A stretch of 64,000 nucleotides of DNA from Isoetes taiwanensis (Eukaryota > Streptophyta > Lycopodiopsida > Isoetales > Isoetaceae). The notes under the pieces are model-generated. The model was not told where the DNA came from, did not search any database, and worked only from the letters and a program-made list of their open reading frames with translations. Below are positions 1-10,700 of this stretch, piece by piece; within the stretch, counting starts at the first letter, position 1, and the number at the start of each line of letters is the position of its first letter. Both the position numbers and the translations under genes were made by a program. The DNA lies in assembly GCA_021234155.1 (NCBI GenBank), contig JAJEKV010000014.1, positions 10,993,563 to 11,057,562 of the forward strand. The letters are read 5' to 3'.

Positions 1-300
1 TCCGCAGCTAGGTAGGCCCTGAGGGAGACAGGGTGCAATGACCCTTCCACTCTTCCCACTGGAACCCGTTACGGTTGCAGTGTCATGTGGAGGGCCCTGT
101 ATTGGCACGGAGCTGGTATATACGGTGAGTGCACCGTATACGAGTAGGGGACGTCACACTTACTGATGATATTTAGCGAGCTGGATGGGAAGACTATTAC
201 CTCCTCGATCCTTGGATGAATGACATGACTTAAAAGGTGGGTCTTTCCTATGCAAATATAGATTTCCGGCTTGAAAGGCAGCAAGAGCAGAAAAGATCTT
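1..300 (+). repeat. LTR-retrotransposon-derived repeat, left edge of window
   Basis: The first ~300 bases resemble 44418-44690. Both begin with a CAGCTAGGT block followed by GAGGGAGACAGG, a run ending in CTTCCCAC, and a segment containing TATACGAGTAGGGG or TATATGAGTAGGGG. The similarity is patchy, as expected for two old copies of one retrotransposon family. Short ORFs on the minus strand of both share a Y-S-Y-T stretch but code for nothing I recognise. The copy runs off the window, so the element type cannot be settled. Confidence 0.4.
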
Positions 301-1907
301 TAAAGATTTGGTGCATGGCATAGGGAAGAAGGCTTGCATTTCCTAGGACAACATGGTGGATTGAATTCACCAGGAACCTTTTTAATAGAAGAGACCTCTC
401 TTGAGAGGTCTTTGAATGGTACTGTCCTTTGGGATGTCCACATATTCCCTTAGAATAGGTAAGTTTATTTGTGGAACTTAATGACGTTTAGGTGCTAAAG
501 TAATGGTTCGAAACACTTTGCCCCAACCATATCTAGATACCCTAAAAGGAGACGACCATTCAATAATGGTTGGATGCCATTAGACTGTTACAATAGAACA
601 ACTTCAGAAGAGGATAGGCCATCGTCAATTTGACAGGCGTGTGTCAGAGACAATTAATCACTACCATATAGGCGGTGAAGTTTGGTATAAAATAATACTA
701 AAACTTGTACTCTAGATAAATTAGAGTAAAGTATTGACATTGTTGTGGGGGTCTCAACACAAGCAATCACTATGTATTACAGAGTATGTATCGCAATTTG
801 GGGAAGTGATCCATAGAAGGAATACGGCCATTGAGAAGAAGTAGTGAAGGGTGGTAGGATTAAAGCTACCCATGGTCTAGAGGGGTGCTTGCATGTCACC
901 CCTAGTCGGTTTGGCCAAGGGAGATCCTTTCTCTGGGAAATGAGACGAGTCAAGGCTTAGACACTAAAGGGAAACAACGTTAGTTATACTTATGTCTATT
1001 TTACTCCGAGGAGTTCCCTTCCATCGCTCGGCGTGAAAGTTCGTCGATATAGTTGTGGGAACCATATTCCACAGTGATAGTAAGAACCCTTAGATTACTC
1101 CTACCTCACCAAGGTCGCATAAGTCCGGCAGACTCGTTCCCATCGCAATGTTGGTCTAGGAAAGGGTGATCACTAGATAGAAGTCTTACTAGAGAAGCAG
1201 AGATACTATTGGTTAAGTATGATAAGAGACTATTATATCCACTGAAAGGAGGCTTGCCATGTTGGTAAAGGGTTTGGCTGGGTGGTGGGGTAAGGTTCGA
1301 AAGGAGGCGCTAGTGGCGGAGGTCAAGCACAGGGTTAGGGGAAGCAAGCTCTTCTACGGAGGCTATGGCGGATGGGCAAGGCGAAGGACGCAACTAGGAA
1401 AGATAGGAACCAAAAAAAGTACCTGTCACCTTTTTTTAATTTACATATTTTTCAAAACTTTTTTTTATACGACGAAAATATGCATTTTTATACGGGTGCG
1501 CCGCTAGCAAAATACGTGTTTCTTTTTGGATTCTAAGATGCCAAAATGCTAGCGGAGCATCCTGTGCTCCTGGCCCCATTGGATGCCGTTTTGATGCCGA
1601 ATGCTGATGCCTCTAGTGTAATTGGACCGTGCCCGACATGTTGGTGCAAGAACCGCATCCATCCGAGTTATGTAGGGAAAGTTATGGCCTATGGAAGCAA
1701 GGGACCTCCTTTTCTCTAAAAGCTTAACATACTTGATTCTAAGGACTCACACGTTAATTCCTAACTAGTTTAATCCTCCCATAACTAGGTCAACATACAT
1801 ACTAGCTATGGAATTGGAATGGTTTATCCTAGATTAAAGTCCCCTACTAACTATCGAACTAACGAGTTAAAATATGGCCAGTGCTATGATCTGGTCTACC
1901 AAATTCA
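301..1907. other. Non-genic stretch, probably retroelement debris
   Basis: I see no exon, RNA gene or recognisable protein here. A purine-rich run near 1235-1260 and a G/A-rich segment to about 1400 could be the polypurine end of an old LTR element, but no matching LTR can be paired with it. Confidence 0.3.
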
Positions 1908-2480
1908 TGGCTCTGATAACACTGTGACGCTCCCCAAATCTATACGATGCTCCCATCGTATAAATACGAGAAATCCCCCTCCCATGGCAACTCCATCACC
2001 ACGGAAAGGCCCTCTGTCTAGTGTCCGGCTGAAGGACACGGAGGTGTCATTCGTCCCATGCCTTCTATGGGAATCCTATATAGCGGAAGCGTACATACAT
2101 GTTAGCACCTGACAACAATACTAATAAATAATATACCACCACGAAGGATGGCCCATCATCATCAATACAACTAACAACAGAATACCAACCTAACAAAGGG
2201 AATGCACCATAAATAACGGCTCTACCCCGGGCTCAGACTCATGGGAGTCAACTTCATGATCAAGGCCTCCGGATAACGCTGCATTACATAAGTATAACAC
2301 GACATTGGCTGGCATAGAACAATGGCTAGGGTAGTCCACTCCATCCGCCCCTCCTGTGCACACTTTGTAGATAGGATGAATCATGCTATGGCGTGGTTGT
2401 AGCCTTCCGGAGATGCAATCCCATGGATTCACCCTATGAGACTACTCTGGGTTACATCTCCCCGGGTCCGACGAGGCAGG
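1908..2480 (-). repeat. Degenerate LTR with primer-binding-site-like end
   Basis: Read on the minus strand, bases near 1908-1921 give TGTTATCAGAGCC, close to the TGGTATCAGAGC primer-binding site (initiator tRNA-Met) used by many plant LTR retrotransposons. It directly follows a sequence ending GTCACA. The adjoining segment 2190-2480 is related, in inverted orientation, to 44000-44300: both contain CAGGAGGGG, GGATGGAGTGGACTACCC and a GGGAGATG-AACCCA block. A further decayed relative of the LTR end lies at about 3935-4030. The outer LTR boundary is not clear and no gag or pol is attached. Confidence 0.45.
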
Positions 2481-3145
2481 AAAGGGATGAATTCCCTCCC
2501 GAATCACAACAGTTTCATGGGTGTACTAAAGGATACGTGCCATATCTGCAGCACCCATACTCGTACCCGACTTACCCCCCTAAATATATGCAAAGTCCAG
2601 GATGTTCATATAGGCACGTATCCTGCGACCCAGGGGATGTCAGACCCATACCCGGCCTACACGTAGTGACCGACAATAAGTCTAGAACACTGTAGGAGCC
2701 TCAGTAGCCACGCTCAGTGAGGCTCTTCCCCCACTTCACCAGTTGTGTCCGTTATTTGGTGTTGAACCACATCATAGCATCAACAGCCAGGTGGGCTCTT
2801 GTGCACAGGCCGCACCTAATGGGATTTAAGGGGTTCTAACTAGCAGCATATCTAATCCTAGATGGCCTTTAAGTCTCTATCCCCCTTCTGCCCATACAAT
2901 ACAGGAGGAACAGAAAGAGAGCATTCATATCTGATACATCCATCACAATCTCATGTAGAATATAAAATAGAGAGACTAATCATCCATCTAACAAGCAAGG
3001 GTTAGTTCCTAGCTAGAATCTCAAGCTAACTAAGCCTACTAACAGGTATCTGAGCTAGATCTCCCATCTCTCAGGTCCTCCATGCCCTGCTGGTTGAACA
3101 AGCTCCTCCTCCTCCTCCAACTGCCCCCAAATCGAATTGGGGCAA
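2481..3145. other. Non-genic stretch
   Basis: Nothing recognisable apart from a short CTC trinucleotide run at about 3104-3118. Small ORFs here have no coding signature. Confidence 0.3.
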
Positions 3146-3562
3146 AAATATACCCCTCAAGTTACAAATATTCCAAAAATACCCCTAGAAATAGGGTGTT
3201 TAGCTCAAATGGCAATAACTTTTTTGTGATCAATCAACTAAAAATGCGTCTTTCATAAATCTTATAGATATGAGTGAGTGCTATCCAATAGCAGTAGAAT
3301 CGTCAAAAACGGAGTTGGAATCTTCAAGTTATAGTGTTCTAAGTAAATGCTATAAAAAATGACGTAAATGAGCATAACTTGTGAATTTCAACTCCAATTT
3401 CAATGAATTTGATGTTGTTCAGAAGATCTTATCCTAATCTATAATGTTTTGTGAAGACAACTTCTGCATTTGAGGAGCAACAAAACTCTATTACCTTTTT
3501 TCTAAAACTACTCTTCATTTGAAGGGTTTTTTGAAATTTTCACAAACTTGAGGGGTATATTT
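3146..3562. mobile_element. MITE-like element with 18-bp perfect terminal inverted repeats
   Basis: The sequence AAATATACCCCTCAAGTT at 3146-3163 returns as its exact reverse complement at 3545-3562, enclosing about 380 AT-rich bases without an ORF. Length, AT content and lack of coding capacity fit a non-autonomous DNA transposon. I could not identify a target-site duplication at the edges, so superfamily is open and the true ends may lie slightly further out. Confidence 0.55.
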
Positions 3563-5040
3563 GGAATTTTTCCTTATTTATTTCTATTATATAATTTTTG
3601 AATTTCGAATTCCTCTAGTGGTTTCAAGTTTTAATTATGAATTCGCGCCATTTTTCACGCGGGTCTCGGATTGGGACGATTATTCGACCCACTTTGGGTG
3701 AAATTTAATGCTCATACATAATTTCCACTCCAAGTCTACTAAAATGTTCATTTGACTCATTTTTTTTCCTGAATCTCTAATTTAGCCTAACTCTATGACC
3801 CTATTACTTGGGAGGATTTTTTTTTCCACTTTCGAGGTTCAATGTTGGAATGATTCATTCCACACTCTATTAGGCTAGTCAATCTACTTAGTCAGGGATA
3901 TGGTCAGTGCTAGCTCTTGGTTAACCAAGAACATTGCTATGATACTATTATGACGTTCCCCACCAAATATATGACGCCCCGTCGTACATCTTGTGGGAAA
4001 CAAGGGGGATTCACGTAGAAAACCCCCCAAAACCACATGCATAGCTGGGAGGGATCCAATTTTAGGGTGCTCCCGTTGGTATACGTAAGGAAAAAATACA
4101 TATATTTTTTAAATTTACCTTACATGAACGAAAGGGGTTGAGCTTGGAAGGGAAGGCAAAACCTATGATACGGCTAGGGCCTAGCCACACAAGGAACCTA
4201 GATTTTCTACATTGGAGGCTTTAGTTTCATAGGTGTGAGGTTTCATCTTTTCGTAGCACCTTTAATTCTGTCTCGAGTTTGAATCCATTATTGCATTTTG
4301 CTAAACGAATTTAAAACCTCTGGTATGCTGTTGCATTTTGTTAAACCAAATAAAAACCTCTAATATGCTAAGACTATTAACCGATTAAGCATTTGAATTG
4401 TTGGAAATTGTGAGTACTTTGGCCTGATTCTTATTTTTGTGCCTGCAGCGAAACACATCTCACTCAATGTCCCTCTGATTATAATACTGCATTGAATTGG
4501 CAATCACAAATGCATGTGTGAGTCCACTTTACCTTAAAACTTTGTCTATTCAGCATAATTTTTTGTGAAGAAATGGCTGTCACATAGATATTAATATTGA
4601 ATAATCTGACGAATTGGGCTGAGCCTATAATTCCAATCGTGAGCCCATCTTTTTGGTTTGCTACACCATCTTCAAGAACTCAATGCCTTCATTCGTGAAG
4701 CCATATTACATTGCATTAATTGTTAGTGCATAGCTCAACATGCACTGAAGTAGCTTTCTTGTTCCGTAGCCAGCATAAAGAAGGTAAGAATGGATTTTTT
4801 TAAGAACTTAATAAACTGATAAATGATAATCATCCTAAAGATGAGAGTAACAATTATGAGAAATTACCGTCATTGGACAGAACAAGGAGAGCTTAGCATA
4901 AGAAATTTACCTCGCTTACCAAGTGGTAGCATTGATGTTGCATGTTCTCTTAAGAGTGCTTGAAACTGTTACTGCTGCATTTGGGCAGTGCTGATTCTAT
5001 ATGAGAATGCCTTGCACTTTATGTAAATTCATGGGCAGTG
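3563..5040. other. Non-genic stretch with an old LTR fragment
   Basis: About 3935-4030 resembles 1908-1990 (TATGATACTATTATGACG-TTCCCC compared with CTCTGATAACACTGTGACG-CTCCCC), so it is probably a second decayed LTR end of that family. The rest is AT-rich and shows no gene. Confidence 0.3.
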
Positions 5041-5735
5041 GTTTCAGGAAGTCCATAGCACTACTAAGGTAATGAGTTTACATCCTAACATCTATGCCAT
5101 TGTAATCGTTTTTTCTACTTCTAGATCTTATGGAATTTTGTTCTTAAACTTCATAAAATCCTAAATAAAGCTTCCCTCAGACAAAAACACTCTCATCCCC
5201 AGATCCGTTGTTGAGCCTGATTTTACAAGATCAATGCTATGAAAAACGAACTGTAGTTCATTCAAATATAGCATTATTCACGAAAGAGATAATTCATTAT
5301 GCCTTTGCTATTAAATTCAAAGATGGCACATCTTGAATATATTTATCAGGAGAAAAATATTCCATTTTAAAGGGCATAGACACATTTAACACATGATGTT
5401 CTCTATCATGGCCTCTGAAAGTATCTGGACCCATTTCAGAAGAGTTTCCCATACCAGGCAAGGGTTTAGGAAGTGCATAGCACTATTAAGGTAATGAGTT
5501 CACAGCCTAACATCTATGCCATTGGAATCATTTTCTCTACTTCTGGACCTTATGGAACTTCTTTCTTAAACTTCATAAAATCCTAAATAAAACTTCCCTC
5601 AGGCAAAACACTCTCATCTTCAGATCTGCTCTTGCTCAAATGTTTGTTCTCCAGCCTGATTTTGCAAGATCAATGCTATGAAAAATGAACTGTAGTTCAT
5701 TCACAGATGGCATTATTCACGAAAGATGTAAAGGT
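5041..5735. repeat. Two diverged direct repeats of about 250-275 bp
   Basis: 5041-5290 and 5459-5735 align over most of their length. Shared blocks include GGTAATGAGTT, CCTAACATCTATGCCATTG, TTCATAAAATCCTAAATAAA and AAGATCAATGCTATGAAAAA, in the same order and orientation, with the second copy carrying a small insertion. This is a local segmental duplication with roughly 85-90% similarity by eye. No coding capacity is visible. Confidence 0.75.
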
Positions 5736-6671
5736 ATAATTTTTGTTGTCAGAAGCTTAAAATTTGCCGCTAACCATTTCTTGTCAATTTTTAGGAAACA
5801 TTTTGATCTGCCAGAACTATACAAGCCATAGCCAACTGAAGATTTCTTGTAACGAGATCTGGAGATTTCTTGTAATGAGATCTGACGCTCTTAGTCAATC
5901 AAACGAACTTTGTCTCTGTTTCTAAGTTTTTCGTTTGTTTCAGTTTTTGTTTCTAAGTTTTACTCAAATGTGATATTTCTAGGTTCAAATCGTTTCTTTT
6001 TTTAAAGATTCAAACCTTGTTTGATTTTTTCAACCATATGCCAGCATACGAAATGATCAGGGAAGTATAGCAAGTTTATTTTCTTCCTTTTTTTTCAGGC
6101 TTTGCATTGTAAAGCAAAAAGACCCAGTAAATCTGGCCAGATAAGTCCTTTTCAATAAGCTTTGCAGCTGGGTTCTAGCTCGAGGAACAAAGGCAAGTGA
6201 TGGTAAGCTATACACCCTGGGTCAGGTTGTATTGTGTTTCATACCTTCTCTTAGTTAACTGCTCGTCCATTTGCAGAACTCTGAAGATTATAATCAATCA
6301 CTTGCATGCTGCGCACTGTAAAAAAGAAATGCTACTCAATATTTTTGGCCAAAATTTCTTAAAGATTCAGTGTCTTTAACCTCTTTCTTTAAGAAATAAT
6401 GTTAGTCTGCTCGGTTTTTTAGTTTTTCTTGTTCATTCTTGTAGGTTTTTACTTGCTATATGTATGTTCTTGTCATTCTTTTCGATGCAAATTGAGGAAA
6501 ATATATGCATAAAGGGCGATTTTTGGCATGATACTTTTGGATCTGTGGGTTCAAATCCCACAATAGTAGTGCTGGTCATGTTTTAACCTGTTGTAGCCTC
6601 TAATGTTTCCTGGGCACGGAATTGGCTTCATACTAATAATCACTTTCAGACAATAAATTTTTATGTTGTAA
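5736..6671. other. Non-genic stretch
   Basis: No gene seen. At 6555-6570 a GGTTCAAATCCCAC box resembles a tRNA T-arm (Pol III B box), but no A box or cloverleaf accompanies it, so it is at most a scrap of a tRNA-derived SINE. Confidence 0.25.
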
Positions 6672-6964
6672 GGGGGGTATTCGACTTGTGGGATAGTTGA
6701 AGGGGGTATTCGACTTGCTCAATACATACTTAGTTTAGACGAGCCTAATACCCCCTTGGGTATTCGACTTATGTAATGCAGGTGTGAGTTTAGACGAGTC
6801 TAATACCCCCTTTTCTGGGATAAGAGGGTTGTGAAGGAGAAATGAGAGGTATTTGACTTGCCTAATATCAACCCAAAATTGGGGGTATTCGACTTGTGGA
6901 ATAAATGTGCACGTCGAAACCACGAGTCTAATTATAACCCCTATTCCACAAGTCTAATATCCCC
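6672..6964. mobile_element. PIF/Harbinger (Tourist)-like MITE, 293 bp, TAA target site
   Basis: The element starts GGGGGGTATTCGACTTGTG and ends with the imperfect complement CACAAGTCTAATATCCCC. TAA flanks it on both sides (6669-6671 and 6965-6967), matching the 3-bp TAA/TTA duplication of PIF/Harbinger MITEs. Internally the GGGGGTATTCGACTTG motif recurs in both orientations (near 6703, 6759, 6805 and 6884), giving nested inverted repeats. No ORF of its own. It sits about 750 bp upstream of the LPEAT-like start codon. Confidence 0.6.
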
Positions 6965-6970
6965 TAATCC

Positions 6971-7618
6971 AAGTCCAATCGAGAGCCATGTATTTCGGTT
7001 TCTTATACTTAATGGGTTATTGTTGTGAGGTTGAATGCCAGCCGTGGATGTGCAGCCGAAGACCAATCACCCAGAGCGCCGCCATAGATAAGACCTCCAG
7101 AACGACAAGAAAGAGCCCTATTCTGTTCAAAGGTAAAAGAAATCGACCATTTTTTGTTCCCTTGAGGCTCTTATGTGCCGTATTGGGCCTCAAAACGGAT
7201 CGATTCACTTGCTCAACTGCCCTATGCCTCTACTCCTCATCTGCCCTGTTCTTCTCAGAAACCATGGCAAATCTTCGAACAGGGCGACTATGGATTTGTC
7301 GGAATGACTTCGGCCGTCGTCGCATCTCCAAATGGACGATTCTATGGTGCTCCATCTCCAAATCTGGCTCGCCCTGCAGCAGAAGCTCTGGTCGACAAGA
7401 ACGACAGAACATGATCAGGGAGGACAATCGTGCCATGCATTCCAAAATCGGTCTCGTGGCTTTCCAAAAACGTACCTTTGCAAAAAACAAAAAAATGCAC
7501 AAATATACCATTTTTAATACAACACAATATCAGAATCATAGTTTCCATCATTGCGAGAATACCCTCCCCCAATACCAAACGAATTGGGCAAACTTAATCG
7601 AAGTCTAATCGAGAGCCA
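6971..7618. repeat. 18-bp direct repeats flanking a ~610-bp segment
   Basis: AAGTCCAATCGAGAGCCA at 6971-6988 recurs with one mismatch at 7601-7618. The segment between has a long ORF on the plus strand but no protein similarity I can name. A retroposed insertion with a long target-site duplication would explain the pair, as would a local duplication at the MITE edge. The second copy is about 105 bp from the LPEAT-like start codon, so the segment probably occupies the proximal promoter. Confidence 0.35.
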
Positions 7619-7724
7619 ATAAATGCACCGAATCTCACCCTAAGAGTCCAAAAACGCGCGGGACACGTCCATCATTTAGTATCCTTTTGACAAATACATC
7701 TCCATTTTACATCGGTGAAGACCA

Positions 7725-10700
7725 ATGAAAAGGGAGGAGATGCAGCGTAAGGAGAAAGAGGAGAACGAGGCACCGGATAAAAGCGAGAAAGATCCGTTAC
7801 TTGTTAGCGAGACCCTGGATGGCAAAAGGATTTCGTCTCAATTCACATTTATTGAAACAATTGCAAATGATGATAGCAAGGAAACATCTGTTCCTTTGCG
7901 GGATTTTAAAAGTGGCAAATGTTCTAACGAAGAACATGCAAATGGATGTTCAAATGATAAGCCGCTTACGTTGGATGAAATGGAGATTATCTATGCCCCA
8001 TATGTGAGGCATGACGCTTATGGGAGATTTGGGACTGGGGAGATTTCATGGCTAGAAAAAGCAAGGCTTATGTTGGCTTTAACAACGATAGTACCTCTCC
8101 GATTACTTCTCCTTGTCTTTATTCTTCTTTTATATTACGCAATCTGCAAGCTGTGTACAATGTTTCAACCTCCATCCAATGGAGACAGCCAAGAAAATTA
8201 TGGGTTTATTAAAGGATTCAGGCGATGCATTGTAGTGCGTTCAGGAAAATTCCTAGCCAGGCTCATGCTTCTCGGCCTGGGATTTTATTGGATCAGCGTT
8301 TCTGAAAGAAACTTCAATCATGAAGCCACTGTTGATGCCAAGGGCTCTACCCTAGTAAGCTACTTATTGAATTCGTAAGCAATTTGCATCTGTTTTGTTT
8401 CCCTGGTCAGAGTGCCTATCTTGATAACACTACTTTACATAACCTTTTTAGACCCAGACCCCAAGTCACGGCCTTTGTAGTTTTATCAGTTGCAATGCCA
8501 GTTGGAATATCATGTTTAGAAGAGAACAAGTCTGCAGTTTTGACATATTATCTACTTGTAATATTAGAATTATTTTAGTTACTTGGTATCAGGTCATGCA
8601 TTCTTTTATGTGTCTTGTGGGTTTGTTAGAGGGTGTTTTTGATCTCGTTTGATGGAGGTCTTTTCCGCAGGCAGTTAACACCAAGAAGGTATCTCTTTGG
8701 CCTGCTTATTACTGTCAGGCTCAGCAAGCCAAAGCCTGAATTCTTTAGGGTCAGATACCAGACCAGCTCGATGAATCTTTTAATTACATACAAGTGGCAT
8801 TTGACATTTGTGCTGGAAATTATGAATATATTAAGATTGGTAAATGGAGTTCAGGGCTTCTCATCATGTTTTTACATATGAGTGAGCTTGTTATTAACGC
8901 ATGTTCTGAGAGGGTTTTAGAATTGGATTTTGGGCTGCTAGGTCTTAGATTTGTCCATTGAGTAAGGTTCTGCTTGGTGATATGGTATTGCTTACCAAAT
9001 AGAATGCATCTGATAAAGGGAGTCCAACTGCCTCTTACTTTTGAGGTGTCCCTTTATCAGGTCTATTCTGTTTGGCATGTAACATTGTGAAGGGAGAAGA
9101 TGAAGAAACCAAATATAAATGTTTAAGACCAAGGCCTTTTAATTTGCACACTGCTAGGATTTAGTTATGTTGGTTTTTGCAGATGGTTCATAACAAGGAG
9201 GATAGTTCTAGACATTCTGCAGCTATTGTGTCCAATCACGTTTCATATCTTGATATTCTATACCATATGTCGGCTTGCTTTCCAAGTTTTGTGGCAAAGG
9301 TACCTTTAGGAAAAGTATAATCTGCCTTAGATTCTAACCTTTTGTCTATTTTCTTCCAAATATGATTATCTCACCTTTGTCATTCTTATTTTCGTTATTT
9401 TGGTGAAAGAAATCAGTGGCCAGTCTTCCTTTCATAGGGTTGATCAGGTATCATTTACGAATTAGCCAATTCTGGTGTTATTTTACATATCTGTAGAACC
9501 ATGTACATCACAACTGAATCGCTATGTACAGCAAATGCATGGGCTGCATCTATGTACAACGTGAATCCAAATCTTCTGATTCTAAAGGTGTCTCAGGTGA
9601 GCTTTATTCATTTTCCTTCCTAGTACTCTTGATATAACAGTTAAGGCATGAAATATGTTACTCCCCGGTGATGGTGGCTTCTTAAGGAAAGTGGGCTTTA
9701 TATGGCAAGAGGAAAGCGTACAGTTTAATTGGTCCTTAAATTGCACCCTCAAATACGTGCAATGCTAGACAATCTCAATTTGGTTGATTCATAAAGTGAA
9801 AGGAGCTGTGATGCATGCATTCTTATAAGTGTCGAATCCCATTACTTTTGTTTTCTCAGCTTCACCTTCAGGTCCTTTTCTGCATGCCATTTTTTCCAGA
9901 ACCAGCAAGTTTATTTGAAGGGCTCTCAGTTATGGAAATATTAAGACCACATTATCTGCATAAAGGAGGATGGAGACACATTCTTCGGGGAGAACTGACC
10001 CCTCTTCTCCAGCAGCAACAAAGTTCCTCAAGTCTTGTGCAATTTGAATGGGGACAAGGAGTATCTCCAATTGTGCTTTCTATCATATCACTTTGGCTAT
10101 TTGTCCCAATGACATTCCGTAATTTCAGGACAATCCAAATCATTTCCTGTGCAGTTCTATCTGTTCAAAAGATGGTTTCTTGGGACTGTATTAAAACCTT
10201 TATGGAAAATTGGAAATTTCTCAAACATCAATGGTTTCCTGGCATTGGCTTTAATGACAAACCTTGAACAATTGTTGAGAATCCTTAAGATTGGGGGGCG
10301 ATCTCATCTTCCTTTTGGAATTGATGAACAAAGGGGAGACCACCTAATCGAGATCTTTCTTTTTGAATTGACAGACGGACTAGACTGCACGGTTGCTTAT
10401 GGACATGCCACAAACCTAGCTATCCATATAGTTTTGCCATTCCCCATCATGATAAAGGTGATATTTGCTGCAGCCCATAAGATTGGTTTGATGAGATTTG
10501 TTTATCATGCTTTTGGAAAGTTAGAGCAGGCTATGTCATTGAAAATATCTGCAGTAGTAGGACCGTCTAGTAAAAGGTCGAAGTGAAGATGAAAGGAGCA
10601 TAGTGACCTGTTGGAAAAAATAATAAAAAAGGTTATTTTGAAAGTTCAAAGTGTTGGGCCTTTTCTATGATCTGATTTAAGCAGTGATGACTCTACGTGA

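Noticed and set aside
6538-6572. tRNA gene
   Set aside because: Only a T-arm-like box is present; no acceptor stem, D-arm or anticodon arm can be drawn.
9183-9299. LPEAT-like translation starting at the ATG of exon 2
   Set aside because: A conventional acceptor lies directly before this ATG and exon 1 supplies the expected N-terminal membrane region in phase.
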